A stretch of 14,951 nt of DNA. Source: Dehalococcoidia bacterium UBA3254 (GTDB lineage: Bacteria > Chloroflexota > Dehalococcoidia > Dehalococcoidales > UBA3254). Below the pieces are notes generated by a model, which did not search any database, was not told the origin of the DNA, and was given only the letters and a program-made list of their open reading frames with translations. Below, piece after piece: positions 7,378-14,951 of this stretch (positions are counted from its first letter, which is position 1; every line of letters begins with the position of its first letter). Location of the stretch: the NCBI GenBank assembly GCA_002362735.1, contig DEUU01000386.1, forward strand, positions 1 to 14,951, written 5' to 3'. The position numbers were made by a program, and so were the translations under genes.

Positions 7378-7521
7378 GTGGCTAATCAATTAGGAAAAAG
7401 ATATCGCTGTGCAAAATGTGGGACCGAAGTATTATGTACTAAAGCCGGCACTGGCGACATTATTTGCTGCGGCGAACCAATGAAAACACAGGAAGCCAAG
7501 CCTATTCCGTCATCTGACTAA
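7378..7521 (+). CDS. Desulforedoxin-like iron-binding miniprotein 2
   Basis: This 47-residue paralogue of the preceding gene shares the first ten residues almost exactly (MAN..GKRYR) and has the same C11-xx-C14 and C30-C31 ligands, followed by GEPM as in desulforedoxin itself. It differs by an extra cysteine (C20), a charged GTGD in place of the glycine run, and an eight-residue tail. The start is GTG with a strong AAGGAGG (7362-7368) nine bases before it. It is almost certainly cotranscribed with its neighbour. The shared DNA around GATATCGCTG in both genes indicates tandem duplication. The two proteins could form homo- or heterodimers, as desulforedoxin is dimeric; that part is inference. 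Confidence 0.85.
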   Translation: MANQLGKRYRCAKCGTEVLCTKAGTGDIICCGEPMKTQEAKPIPSSD

Positions 7522-7550
7522 AATTGAAATCTTTAGAATCAGAATTAACT

Positions 7551-7650
7551 AAATAACCAATTACCAGGTCGTAGAAGTGGTAATTTAAGCTTTTAATTCC
7601 CATTAAATCTTAAATTCCAGACGAGATTAGTTATTGGTAATTGGTTATTT
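7551..7650. repeat. 100-base element with 16-base perfect terminal inverted repeats
   Basis: AAATAACCAATTACCA (7551-7566) is the exact reverse complement of 7635-7650. Inside, TGGTAATT (7578-7585) can also pair with AATTACCA of the left arm (7559-7566). In addition, 7578-7589 can pair with 7609-7619 (one bulged T) around an inner TTTAAT/ATTAAA hairpin (7592-7597 with 7602-7607). The element fills the gap between the second desulforedoxin-like gene and the convergent folE gene, ending two bases before the folE stop. On the plus strand the right arm runs into a T-rich stretch (7648-7658), so it may act as a terminator. It could also be a small non-autonomous mobile repeat. No clear target-site duplication is seen. 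Confidence 0.7.
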
Positions 7651-7652
7651 TA

Positions 7653-8246
7653 TTATTTGCCTTGAAGTAGGCAAAAAAATTCGTTACGAGTTTCCGTCCG
7701 GTTACGGAAACTTCCTCTCAGGGCAGAGGTAACCAGTGCGCTACCAGGTTTTTTAATCCCTCTCATTATCATGCAAAGGTGTTCTGCCTGGACTACAACA
7801 GCGACGCCATCCGGCTTTAATGCATCCATAATCGCATCGGCAACACTCGAGGTCATTCTCTCTTGAAGTTGAGGCCGTTTGGATACAATTTCCACCACTC
7901 GTGCAAGTTTTGAAGCGCCCACCACCCGTCCGTCCTTGTTCGGTATATAACCGACGTGGGCTACACCGTAAAACGGTAGAAGGTGATGTTCGCAAGTAGA
8001 GTAAAAAGGAATATCGCGGACGATGACCATTTCGCGGTGGCCTTCCTCGAAACCGATATTCAATTCTGCTTTTGGGTCTTTACCGATACCGGCGAAAAGT
8101 TCTGAATACATCTCAGCGACACGCCGCGGTGTTTCCAACAACCCCGCTCTTTGCGGGTCTTCGCCGATGGCTTCAATAATTAATTCCACAGCTTTTTTTA
8201 TTTTAGTTTCATCAATCAAAAGAGAGCTTTCTCCTTTTATCTCCAA
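7653..8246 (-). CDS. folE: GTP cyclohydrolase I
   Basis: This protein of up to 197 residues converts GTP to 7,8-dihydroneopterin triphosphate, the first step of folate (or queuosine/pterin) synthesis. Family features are [19 protein letters not shown] (29-47), the zinc ligands C85 and H88 in [12 protein letters not shown] plus C158 in EHLCMIMRG, and the C-terminal [12 protein letters not shown] (167-178) and [11 protein letters not shown]. It has the full catalytic domain and no regulatory extension. The longest start is TTG 8246, inside the end of thrC (10-base overlap) with no clear ribosome binding site. A second TTG at 8219 has GGAG about 11 bases upstream and may be the real start, so the first nine residues are uncertain. 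It is the last gene of the ppiC-hom-thrC-folE transcript. Confidence 0.93.
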   Translation of the reverse strand: MEIKGESSLLIDETKIKKAVELIIEAIGEDPQRAGLLETPRRVAEMYSELFAGIGKDPKAELNIGFEEGHREMVIVRDIPFYSTCEHHLLPFYGVAHVGYIPNKDGRVVGASKLARVVEIVSKRPQLQERMTSSVADAIMDALKPDGVAVVVQAEHLCMIMRGIKKPGSALVTSALRGSFRNRTETRNEFFCLLQGK

Positions 8247-9292
8247 CCGAGGGATTTTTCTATTATACTTAATTCAGCGGGGACTTCAATAATGGAAAAC
8301 GGGTTCCTTAACACTATCTCGGTGTCCTTTAAGCCGTTGCCGGTAATGATACAGACAATGCGTTTTCCGCTAAAATTAATTCCCTGCTGAGACAATTTAA
8401 TCAAGCCAGCCAGCGATGTTGCTGAAGCTGGTTCGCCAAAGATACCGCCTTTTACTGCTAATAAATGCTGAGCAGATAGAATTTCTTCATCACTCACCAT
8501 ATTGATCATGCCATTGGACTCATCGCGTGCCGCAATAGCTCTGGTCCATGAAGCCGGGTTACCGATGCGGATGGCAGTAGCAATGGTTTCAGGGTTCTCA
8601 ATCGGATATCCCCGTACCAAAGGTGCAGCACCTTCAGCCTGGAAACCCATCATTTTCGGTAATACCCGGGACTTCCCAAGTTTTTGATACTCAACAAATC
8701 CCTTCCAGTAAGCGGTAATATTACCGGCGTTCCCAACCGGAATGGATATATAGTCCGGAGCTTCGCGCAGAAAATCCACTATCTCAAAGGCCGCAGTTTT
8801 CTGCCCTTCAATACGGAATGGGTTGATCGAATTAACCATGGTGACCGGGTGTATATCCGCTAAAACCCGTACGGCTTTAAGAGCCTCATCGAAATTACCT
8901 TTGACCTGGACGATTGTAGCCCCAAAGATAATAGCTTGAGCCAGTTTTCCCAGTGCAATTTTCCCCTGGGGTATCATAATAATAGCCCGGAGTCCGTTGT
9001 AGGCGGCATAAGCCGCAGCAGAAGCGCTGGTATTTCCGGTGGAAGCGCACATGATCGTTCTGCTGCCATTTTCGATAGCCTTAGCAACTGCCATAACCAT
9101 GCCGCGGTCTTTAAATGAACCGGTTGGGTTGCAACCTTCCAGCTTAAAATACAGTTCACCGCAACCAAGCTGACGGGCTAAGGCTTCAACCTTAACAAGA
9201 GGAGTGTCACCTTCTCCCAGGCTAAACATTGGTGTATTGAGCGTGACGGGTAAGAGTTCTTTGTATTTAAAGAGGATCCCGGATTTAGCCAT
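8237..9292 (-). CDS. thrC: Threonine synthase (short type)
   Basis: This 351-residue PLP enzyme turns O-phospho-L-homoserine into L-threonine and phosphate. It is of the compact Bacillus-like class rather than the longer E. coli/yeast class. Visible features are the early GEGDTPLV (26-33), the PLP lysine K61 in [10 protein letters not shown], the substrate loop ASTGNTSAS (83-91), the phosphate-binding GNAGN (187-191) and a TGNGLKD segment near the end. The start ATG lies 6 bases after the hom stop codon, with GAGGTG just before it, so it is coupled to hom. Its substrate requires homoserine kinase, which is not encoded in the window. Downstream it overlaps folE. Confidence 0.94.
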   Translation of the reverse strand: MAKSGILFKYKELLPVTLNTPMFSLGEGDTPLVKVEALARQLGCGELYFKLEGCNPTGSFKDRGMVMAVAKAIENGSRTIMCASTGNTSASAAAYAAYNGLRAIIMIPQGKIALGKLAQAIIFGATIVQVKGNFDEALKAVRVLADIHPVTMVNSINPFRIEGQKTAAFEIVDFLREAPDYISIPVGNAGNITAYWKGFVEYQKLGKSRVLPKMMGFQAEGAAPLVRGYPIENPETIATAIRIGNPASWTRAIAARDESNGMINMVSDEEILSAQHLLAVKGGIFGEPASATSLAGLIKLSQQGINFSGKRIVCIITGNGLKDTEIVLRNPFSIIEVPAELSIIEKSLGWR

Positions 9293-9298
9293 GCACCT

Positions 9299-10600
9299 CT
9301 ACAAATCCTCAACCCTGATAAAATTGCTTATCTCTTTTACTACGTTCAATACCCCCATCTCGCGAAGGGCTTTTTGCATGGCGGCTTCGTTAGCCGGATG
9401 AGTCATGATTACAATTTCAGCTGACTGGTTTGCCAAGTTAGCTTCTTTCTGAATACAGGCTGAGATGCTGATGTTATGATCCCCTAAGACACGAGTGATC
9501 TGAGTTAAGACCCCCGCCTGATCAGTTGTTGTCATGCGAATGTAATAGCGGGAAACAACTTCAGCCATGGGTTTAATAACTTTTGGAACGGATTGCCATT
9601 TGAACCTTGTCTCAGAGCAGAGAATGATGTCCTGAGCGACAGATACTATGTCTGCAATGACGGCGCTACTGGTAGGATTCGGTCCGGCTCCCTGTCCATA
9701 AAAGAGCACATTGCCCACCAGGTCTCCCTCAACGAGAATCGCATTGTAGACTCCATCCACTTTCGCTAAGAGTGAATCTTCCGAAATAAAGACCGGATGG
9801 ACTCTCACCTCGATCCATTTGTCATCCTGCTTGGCAATCGCCAGAAGTTTAATCGCAAATCCGAGCTCCTGGGCATATCGAAAATCTCGGCTACTTAACT
9901 TGGATATACCTTCGTGGTGAATATCCTCTGGACGGACACGGGTATGGAAGCCGAGAGATGAAAGAATCGCTATTTTATAGGTGGCATCAATACCTTCTAC
10001 ATCGTCCATGGGATTAGCTTCTGCATAACCTAATTCCTGTGCTTTCTTAAGGGCTGCAGAAAAATCTGCACCTTCTTTAGCCATACGAGTTAAGATGTAA
10101 TTCGTAGTACCGTTAATGATGGCATAGATGCGGTGTATCCTGTTTGCGACGAGGTCAAACATAAACGGGCTGATGAGGGGAATTCCTCCGCCTACACTGG
10201 CTTCATAACGGATGCTAACGTTATTTTTTTGGGCGATGTTGAACAATTCTGTTCCGCGCTTTGCGATTACTTCTTTATTTGAAGTGACAACATGTTTTCC
10301 TGAGGACAAAGCTTTCTGATGGTATTCGAAAGCGGGATGTTCTCCACCGATGGCTTCAACCACGATATCAATACCAGGCGTACTAAAAAAATCATCTTCA
10401 TCCAGAGTAAAGAGTATTGGATCGAATTCTGTAGCCAGGGGACGTTTCAAATCCTGCGGTAAGACTTTAATTCTCTTTAATTCAAGCGGGCAGCCGATCT
10501 GTGCGGCTAATATATCCGCTTTGTCTCTGAGGACTTTGGCAACTTGCCCGCTGATTACCCCCAAACCCAACAAACCCACACCAATGGTGTTTTTCTCCAT
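9299..10600 (-). CDS. hom: Homoserine dehydrogenase with C-terminal ACT domain
   Basis: This 433-residue enzyme reduces aspartate semialdehyde to homoserine with NAD(P)H, the branch point to threonine and methionine. Its parts are a Rossmann domain (about 5-135), a catalytic/dimerisation domain (136-330) with EASVGGGIP, INGTTNYIL and GYAEANPMDDVEGIDATYK (191-209), and an ACT domain (about 352-428) that normally senses threonine. Catalytic lysines K109 (SNKE) and K209 are present. The cofactor loop reads GLGVISGQ (12-19) where the family usually has GLGTVGSG, so the third glycine of GxGxxG is a serine. ATG 10600 is preceded by GAGGAAAAG and lies 18 bases after the ppiC stop. It is an intact, normal-length protein, probably feedback-controlled by threonine. 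Confidence 0.94.
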   Translation of the reverse strand: MEKNTIGVGLLGLGVISGQVAKVLRDKADILAAQIGCPLELKRIKVLPQDLKRPLATEFDPILFTLDEDDFFSTPGIDIVVEAIGGEHPAFEYHQKALSSGKHVVTSNKEVIAKRGTELFNIAQKNNVSIRYEASVGGGIPLISPFMFDLVANRIHRIYAIINGTTNYILTRMAKEGADFSAALKKAQELGYAEANPMDDVEGIDATYKIAILSSLGFHTRVRPEDIHHEGISKLSSRDFRYAQELGFAIKLLAIAKQDDKWIEVRVHPVFISEDSLLAKVDGVYNAILVEGDLVGNVLFYGQGAGPNPTSSAVIADIVSVAQDIILCSETRFKWQSVPKVIKPMAEVVSRYYIRMTTTDQAGVLTQITRVLGDHNISISACIQKEANLANQSAEIVIMTHPANEAAMQKALREMGVLNVVKEISNFIRVEDL

Positions 10601-10618
10601 CTTTTCCTCGATTTATTA

Positions 10619-11932
10619 TTACCGGTTAAGAGCCTGTTGAATTGCATATGCTTTCTGCTCATCGGTCAAGAGCGTTTGTACTTTGCTTTGGTTATCAGTC
10701 CAAACCTTATTCTCCCATGTCTGTACCTTGTTGTTTATCAAGATAGTGCGGTTATCTGTGCTGATTACGGAATCCGATTGAATTTCAGTGACTTTAATCA
10801 GCCAGTATCCTCCACTGGTAGTTTGAGTAGTGTCCCTAACAGGATCCGTGAATTTGTTTAAGGGTAAAGCTTTCGAAGAGTCACTCGGGAAAAGGAGATC
10901 GTCTACAGTGTCCGATCCAACGGTACCCTTGGAAATGAATCCGAAATCTCCACTGTTTGTGGAGATCCTGCTGTCCAGCGAATTGGCTTTGGCCAGAGTC
11001 ACAAAGTCAGCGCCGGAATCCAGCTGGGCTTTGATATCTTTTGCCTGTTCATCACTTCCCAGAAGCATTGCCTTGAGATGCACCTGATTGGTGCTGCTGT
11101 TTGTCTCGGTTACTTCGAGTAGCCAGTATCCTATATCCTTGCTCTGATTTTTATCTTCGACTGAAATCAATGAATTTGCGGTCACGTCCGAGCCAAACAC
11201 CTTATCTTCAAGGACCGTATCGCCGGTGTTTCCCAAAATACTGGGCAATACCCCTTTCGGTACAGGACCGAAGTCCCCGCCTTTATCTTTGGAAGTTGTC
11301 TCCATGGAGTTGTCTGTAGCTAACTGATGAAAATCTCCGCCGTTATTGAGAGCAGTTTGGACTTCATTTAGCTTGCTCTGACTCTCCAGAAACATCGCAA
11401 GGACGACTCTTTGTTCAGTGGAGGTGGGCACCGTATCCGAAGTAGCATTTTTATCGAAATAGTCCTTCAATTTTCCGGCTAAAAGCTCGGCGTGGACGGC
11501 GTCTTTGCGCGTCTGATCTGAGGTAAGTTTATTGTCCTTTATATATTTTGCGATCTCATCATCGCTCACTGTCACTGGAGGATCGAGAAGGGCTGCCTGT
11601 TCTTGCAGGATTTTATTCTCTTCGATGATCTGCACTACCGAGTCTGCCATGTATTGAATATATTGTGGATTTCCCATGGCGGTACCGTAAAAAGCCAGCA
11701 TGTTAATATAATAGTCCATGGTATATTCGGTATCCCCGACCTTTATGACTACTTCATGGAAAGGTCTGTATTTGTTCATATAAAGGCCGGTGCCGACAAC
11801 AATTAAGATGGCCAGGATGATGATGATGCCGCCTATCATCGTAAAGCGTTGAAGCCGACTTTCTTTTTGCCAGTGTGATAACTGGCGCTTCGTCATTTCG
11901 CGCTGCGGTTTTTCGATTTTCTTCTTAGGCAA
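10619..11932 (-). CDS. Membrane-anchored peptidyl-prolyl isomerase with two PpiC domains
   Basis: This 437-residue protein has a basic, cytoplasmic N-terminus (1-30), one membrane helix (about 32-51, very rich in isoleucine, no lipobox cysteine), a SurA-N-like helical segment (about 60-160), and two consecutive parvulin/PpiC-like domains (about 173-278 and 284-383). Each parvulin domain shows the family pattern of a small-residue or K/A-x-L/M-L strand, a GGDF/GADF helix end, and GGDFG or SGDFGF followed by a YWL-K/E-V strand. It would sit outside the membrane and help fold exported proteins. Whether both domains are catalytic is unclear. The start is TTG 11932, with AGGGGG eight bases upstream; an in-frame ATG (residue 13) lacks a ribosome binding site. 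It is the first gene of the operon with hom, thrC and folE, with which it has no obvious functional link. Confidence 0.85.
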   Translation of the reverse strand: MPKKKIEKPQREMTKRQLSHWQKESRLQRFTMIGGIIIILAILIVVGTGLYMNKYRPFHEVVIKVGDTEYTMDYYINMLAFYGTAMGNPQYIQYMADSVVQIIEENKILQEQAALLDPPVTVSDDEIAKYIKDNKLTSDQTRKDAVHAELLAGKLKDYFDKNATSDTVPTSTEQRVVLAMFLESQSKLNEVQTALNNGGDFHQLATDNSMETTSKDKGGDFGPVPKGVLPSILGNTGDTVLEDKVFGSDVTANSLISVEDKNQSKDIGYWLLEVTETNSSTNQVHLKAMLLGSDEQAKDIKAQLDSGADFVTLAKANSLDSRISTNSGDFGFISKGTVGSDTVDDLLFPSDSSKALPLNKFTDPVRDTTQTTSGGYWLIKVTEIQSDSVISTDNRTILINNKVQTWENKVWTDNQSKVQTLLTDEQKAYAIQQALNR

Positions 11933-12004
11933 AAGAATAACCCCCTATTGTATTAATTAGTAATTTGAATTTCGTGTTTTGATTTATTTATACGATTCCA
12001 CTCT

Positions 12005-12032
12005 ATTATAGCGAAAAGAGCGATCTTTTAAA
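12005..12032 (-). promoter_or_regulatory. Promoter of the ppiC-hom-thrC-folE operon
   Basis: On the minus strand TTTAAA (12032-12027) is followed after 16 bases by a perfect TATAAT (12010-12005). This would start transcription near 11999 and leave a leader of about 65 bases. I see no threonine-type leader peptide, attenuator or T-box in that leader. Confidence 0.5.
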
Positions 12033-12104
12033 ACTCACGTCATAATAAAATAATACCTGATCATCATTTAGAAATTATTAAGATCAAGTCATCATCTTCA
12101 GGCA

Positions 12105-12133
12105 TTGACTCAGATGTTTAAAAGAGGTTGAAT
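12105..12133 (+). promoter_or_regulatory. Candidate promoter of the MFS transporter gene
   Basis: TTGACT (12105-12110), a 17-base spacer and TTGAAT (12128-12133) match sigma-70 consensus at five and four of six positions. Transcription would begin about 30 bases before the ATG. The weak minus-10 suggests either low basal activity or help from an activator. Confidence 0.35.
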
Positions 12134-12169
12134 GTAGGGAATGAATAATTTCGCTCGGCGGAGATCAAA

Positions 12170-13372
12170 ATGAACAAACGTGCGCTGGCAGTCTTATTTG
12201 CCTGCTTCTGCACGGTTTTTGCTGCCTATTCTATCCGATATAGCTATGGTACTCTTTTGCCGGAAATGCTGCCGGCTCTGGAAATTACTAAAGCTCAGGC
12301 TGGAATTATTTACTCATCTTATTTCATTGCCTATACTGTTCTTTCTCCGATATTGGGGCTCCTGGCCGATCGTTACAATATGAGATTACTTTTGGCCCTC
12401 TTTATGGGAATAATGGGAGTGGGTACTTTTCTGATGCAATTCCCGACATCGGTCGTCCAGGCCAGCCTATTTTTTACCCTGGCTGGCATCGGCTGTGCCG
12501 CTTGCTGGGCCCCGGTGATGGCATTGGCACAAAGATGGATCAACGATAAGCGTCGCGGCTTAAGTCTTTCTCTCATTGATGCAGGCAGCGCACTAGGTGT
12601 CATGGCGGCTGGAGCAGCGGTCCCGGTAGCCGTATCTAATGCCGGATGGAAAATGGGATGGATGAGCCTGGGTATAATGGGATTTATCCTGGCTTTATTG
12701 AATTATCTGCTAATCCGGGATTATCCTCGGTTAAGAGAAAATCTATCTCCCGCGAAGGGTCCTGGATTGAAGGGAAGAACAGATTATCGATCAATCATAC
12801 GTGATAAACGATTCTGGCTCATAGGCCTGGCTTACCTGTTGACCGGATTCACTATCATCATTCCTTTTACTTTTCTCAGCACATATGAAGTGCAAGAATT
12901 AGCCTATCCCTATGATTCTGCCGCTTTGCTGGTGACAGTGATTGGGGTCGGAGGACTTTTCGGGAAACTGACATTGGGGCCTATCTCGGATAGATTGGGG
13001 AGAATTAGAATTCTGGTTTTGTGCGCTATTTTGATTGGAGGAGGCTGCCTGGGAATGGCTTACAGCCAGGGCATAGAGTTAATGGCTGTATGCTTTATTT
13101 ATGGAATTGGCTACGGGGCTTGCTGGGCAATGTATGCGGCTTGCGCCTCTGATTTCTTCTCAAAGAGAGCGGCAGGAGGTATCATTGGGATGTGGACCTT
13201 TTTAATGGGTATCGGATCTATCATGGCTCCCATCATTTCAGGTTGGGTGGCGGATCTTTCAGGGACGTTGTTCTGGGCATTTATAATCGCCGCGGCGGGA
13301 GGATTTGCCTCTCTGGTTCTGTTGATTCCGATGTTGCTTTCTTTTAAATCAGCTCCGATGAGAAACCTTTAA
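12170..13372 (+). CDS. MFS transporter, 12 transmembrane helices
   Basis: This 400-residue integral membrane protein has two six-helix halves joined by a cytoplasmic loop (about 184-212). The MFS motif A appears in both halves: GLLADRYNMR (63-72) and GPISDRLGRIR (270-280). The halves keep traces of duplication, such as GCAACWAPVMA (108-118) against GYGACWAMYAA (314-324). The overall look is that of the oxalate/formate and monocarboxylate antiporter group, so a small organic anion is a reasonable guess, but no motif fixes the substrate. It could supply the hydroxyacid used by the racemase cluster, but it is about 8 kb away with unrelated genes between. GGAG (12160-12163) lies six bases before the ATG. 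It is transcribed alone, divergent from the ppiC operon. Confidence 0.85.
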   Translation: MNKRALAVLFACFCTVFAAYSIRYSYGTLLPEMLPALEITKAQAGIIYSSYFIAYTVLSPILGLLADRYNMRLLLALFMGIMGVGTFLMQFPTSVVQASLFFTLAGIGCAACWAPVMALAQRWINDKRRGLSLSLIDAGSALGVMAAGAAVPVAVSNAGWKMGWMSLGIMGFILALLNYLLIRDYPRLRENLSPAKGPGLKGRTDYRSIIRDKRFWLIGLAYLLTGFTIIIPFTFLSTYEVQELAYPYDSAALLVTVIGVGGLFGKLTLGPISDRLGRIRILVLCAILIGGGCLGMAYSQGIELMAVCFIYGIGYGACWAMYAACASDFFSKRAAGGIIGMWTFLMGIGSIMAPIISGWVADLSGTLFWAFIIAAAGGFASLVLLIPMLLSFKSAPMRNL

Positions 13373-13533
13373 CTGGTCAATAACCTCTTTCCTCTGATAA
13401 AACCTCTTTATTGATAAAATACAAGCAAGAGAAGTGATCCAATGTTTTTACTTTTCCAGTTCTAGAAACACACTCTCTGAGCTATAATTGGAATTGCTTA
13501 AATAATTGCCTGTGTAAAGCCAGGTTATAGATA

Positions 13534-13542
13534 TGCTACAAT
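13534..13542 (+). promoter_or_regulatory. Extended minus-10 promoter candidate for nadE
   Basis: TGCTACAAT contains an extended minus-10 (TGn followed by TACAAT, five of six to consensus) about 47 bases before the nadE start. No good minus-35 is seen at 16-18 bases, as is common for extended minus-10 promoters. It lies in the 216-base gap after the MFS gene, where I see no strong terminator. Confidence 0.4.
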
Positions 13543-13588
13543 AGTGACACCGGAATATTAAATTTGCTGAAAGAAAAGGAGGCCGTTT

Positions 13589-14951
13589 TTGGCTCGGGAG
13601 ATAACCCTTAACCATGACCTGGGATATCTGCGTATTGCCGCAGCAGTTCCGGTCTTGAAAGTAGCTGACATCGATTTTAATGTTGAAGCCATAATTGGGC
13701 TTATGCAAAAAGCGACACTGGAAGGAGTTCAGGTGCTTTGTTTTCCGGAAATGGCACTTACCGGATACACGTTAGGCGATCTGGTTCAGCAGCAGGCTCT
13801 GCTAAATAAAGTCGAGGATGGACTGAGAAAAATACTTGTCGAAAGCACGGTTAATCCGATGGTGATGATCATGGGAGCGCCTTTGGCGATAGAACAAGAA
13901 ATATTCAACTGTGCTGTCATAATTAATTCCGGTCGTATTCTGGGGATCGTTCCTAAAACTTACCTCCCGACTTATAAGGAATTTTATGACGAACGCTGGT
14001 TTAACTCGGGTGCTAATGTAAGAGTAGATAGCGTCATATTAGCCGGACAGACCATTCCTTTTGGTACCGATATCCTGTTTAAGTTAAAAGATTTTTCATC
14101 TGCTATCATAGGCGTGGAAGTTTGTGAAGACCTGTGGGTTCCGTTTTCACCACACGAGTTTCAGTCTGTAGCGGGGGCCAATATCTTGTTTAATTTGTCA
14201 GCCAGTAACGAGGTATTGGGCAAAGATGATTGGCGCCGAATTTTGGTATCTTCTGAATCTGGCCGCTGTTTGGCTTCTTATTGTTATGTTTCAAGTAGTA
14301 TCGGAGAATCTTCTAATGATATTGTTTTTGGTGGGCATGCCATAATTGCCGAAAACGGATCTATACTGGATGAGTCTTCACGTTTATGCCGCGAGCCCCA
14401 ATTATTGATATCTGACGTTGGATTCGAGCGTTTGACGTTTGATCGCCGTCTGGCTACCAGTTTCCAGCATGCAGCAGACGGAGTCGAATCATTTAGAATC
14501 ATCGAAACTGAAATTAGCGATATTAATGTCTTCAAGATTTGGCGTGAAATCGGTCCTCATCCATTTGTCCCCGCTGATCCAGGTAAACGAGCTGAAACGT
14601 GCCAGGAAATATTTTCTATGCAGGTCGGAGCGCTGTCAAAGAAGTTATCCGGGGCCAGGATGCAAAATATCACTATCGGCGTCTCCGGTGGCCTGGATTC
14701 TACTCTAGCTTTGCTGGTAGCCGTTAAAACTATGGACTTTTTGAATTTACCTCGTACCAATATCCACGCTTTTACCCTTCCAGGCTTTGGTACCACCCGC
14801 CGCACCAGGAATAACGCGACACGGTTATGCCAATCTATAGGAGTCAGTTTTAAAGAAGTCAATATTTCCCGGAGTTGTAGATCACAATTAAAAGACTTGC
14901 AGCATAATGGTAAAGAAGATATTGTTTTCGAAAACGTTCAGGCTCGTTATC
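13589..14951 (+). CDS. nadE: Glutamine-dependent NAD+ synthetase (3' end missing)
   Basis: The first 454 codons are present, open to the right edge; family members of this type are about 640-680 residues. The enzyme makes NAD+ from deamido-NAD, ATP and glutamine. The N-terminal nitrilase-type glutaminase domain (about 12-280) has its triad: E54 (CFPEMALTGY), K123 (PKTYLPTYKEFY) and C179 (GVEVCEDLW). The C-terminal synthetase domain begins near residue 340 and has the ATP P-loop SGGLDST (366-372), then LPGFGTT and FENVQAR, as in the M. tuberculosis enzyme. The start is TTG 13589, with an excellent AGGAGG (13577-13582) six bases upstream; there is no in-frame ATG near the conserved beginning. 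The frame is unbroken throughout what is visible. Confidence 0.93.
   Translation, partial: MAREITLNHDLGYLRIAAAVPVLKVADIDFNVEAIIGLMQKATLEGVQVLCFPEMALTGYTLGDLVQQQALLNKVEDGLRKILVESTVNPMVMIMGAPLAIEQEIFNCAVIINSGRILGIVPKTYLPTYKEFYDERWFNSGANVRVDSVILAGQTIPFGTDILFKLKDFSSAIIGVEVCEDLWVPFSPHEFQSVAGANILFNLSASNEVLGKDDWRRILVSSESGRCLASYCYVSSSIGESSNDIVFGGHAIIAENGSILDESSRLCREPQLLISDVGFERLTFDRRLATSFQHAADGVESFRIIETEISDINVFKIWREIGPHPFVPADPGKRAETCQEIFSMQVGALSKKLSGARMQNITIGVSGGLDSTLALLVAVKTMDFLNLPRTNIHAFTLPGFGTTRRTRNNATRLCQSIGVSFKEVNISRSCRSQLKDLQHNGKEDIVFENVQARY

Noticed and set aside
11933..12004. Threonine attenuator or T-box in the leader of the ppiC operon
   Set aside because: The leader is short, encodes no threonine/isoleucine-rich peptide, and shows no terminator/antiterminator pair.
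12056..12102. CCTGA...TCAGG and repeated TCATCAT near the MFS promoter as an operator
   Set aside because: The arms are five bases, far apart and without further symmetry, which is within chance for AT-rich DNA.
13373..13588. Intrinsic terminator after the MFS gene
   Set aside because: Only a repeated AACCTCTTT and short imperfect palindromes are present; no GC-containing stem followed by T residues.
14557..14862. 101-codon minus-strand open frame
   Set aside because: It is antisense to the ATP-binding part of nadE, which is clearly conserved in the plus-strand frame.

Overview
The window is bacterial chromosome of moderate, slightly AT-leaning composition. Genes are densely packed, and several start at TTG or GTG. 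It looks like an anaerobe: there are two desulforedoxin-like iron-binding miniproteins and a LarA-type nickel-pincer racemase homologue. The membrane-anchored tandem-PpiC foldase and the M. tuberculosis-style glutamine-dependent NAD synthase recall anaerobic Chloroflexota (Dehalococcoidia-like) or deep-branching Firmicutes. This placement is from memory of the protein families, not from a search, and is tentative. I see no rRNA, tRNA, CRISPR array, insertion sequence or phage gene.

Left part (1-5355). The first bases hold the start of a gene running off the left edge on the minus strand. After an AT-rich spacer comes a rightward cluster: a LarA-family 2-hydroxyacid racemase/epimerase (398-1663), a MOFRL-type glycerate 2-kinase overlapping it by one base (1663-3015), and an NAD-type short-chain dehydrogenase (3050-3817). 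Together they look like a catabolic route for a 2-hydroxy or sugar acid that ends at 2-phosphoglycerate. Next are an unrecognised, strongly basic protein built from repeated short beta-like segments (3909-4697) and an adenine phosphoribosyltransferase (4798-5355).

Middle part (5363-7650). A cytoplasmic PAS-PAS-HD-GYP protein (a probable cyclic-di-GMP phosphodiesterase) is on the minus strand. It is divergent from two tandem desulforedoxin-like genes of 39 and 47 codons. The 188-base spacer between them carries a perfect TTGACA-17-TATAAT promoter for the small genes and a near-perfect promoter facing the other way. Behind the small genes is a 100-base element bounded by perfect 16-base inverted repeats, with internal pairing options.

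Right part (7653-14951). A leftward operon is read in the order membrane-anchored PpiC foldase, homoserine dehydrogenase, threonine synthase, GTP cyclohydrolase I. The last three are 6 bases apart or overlapping. No homoserine kinase gene is in the window. Divergent from it is a 12-helix MFS transporter (12170-13372). Last is the first 454 codons of a glutamine-dependent NAD+ synthetase, starting at TTG 13589 and running off the right edge.
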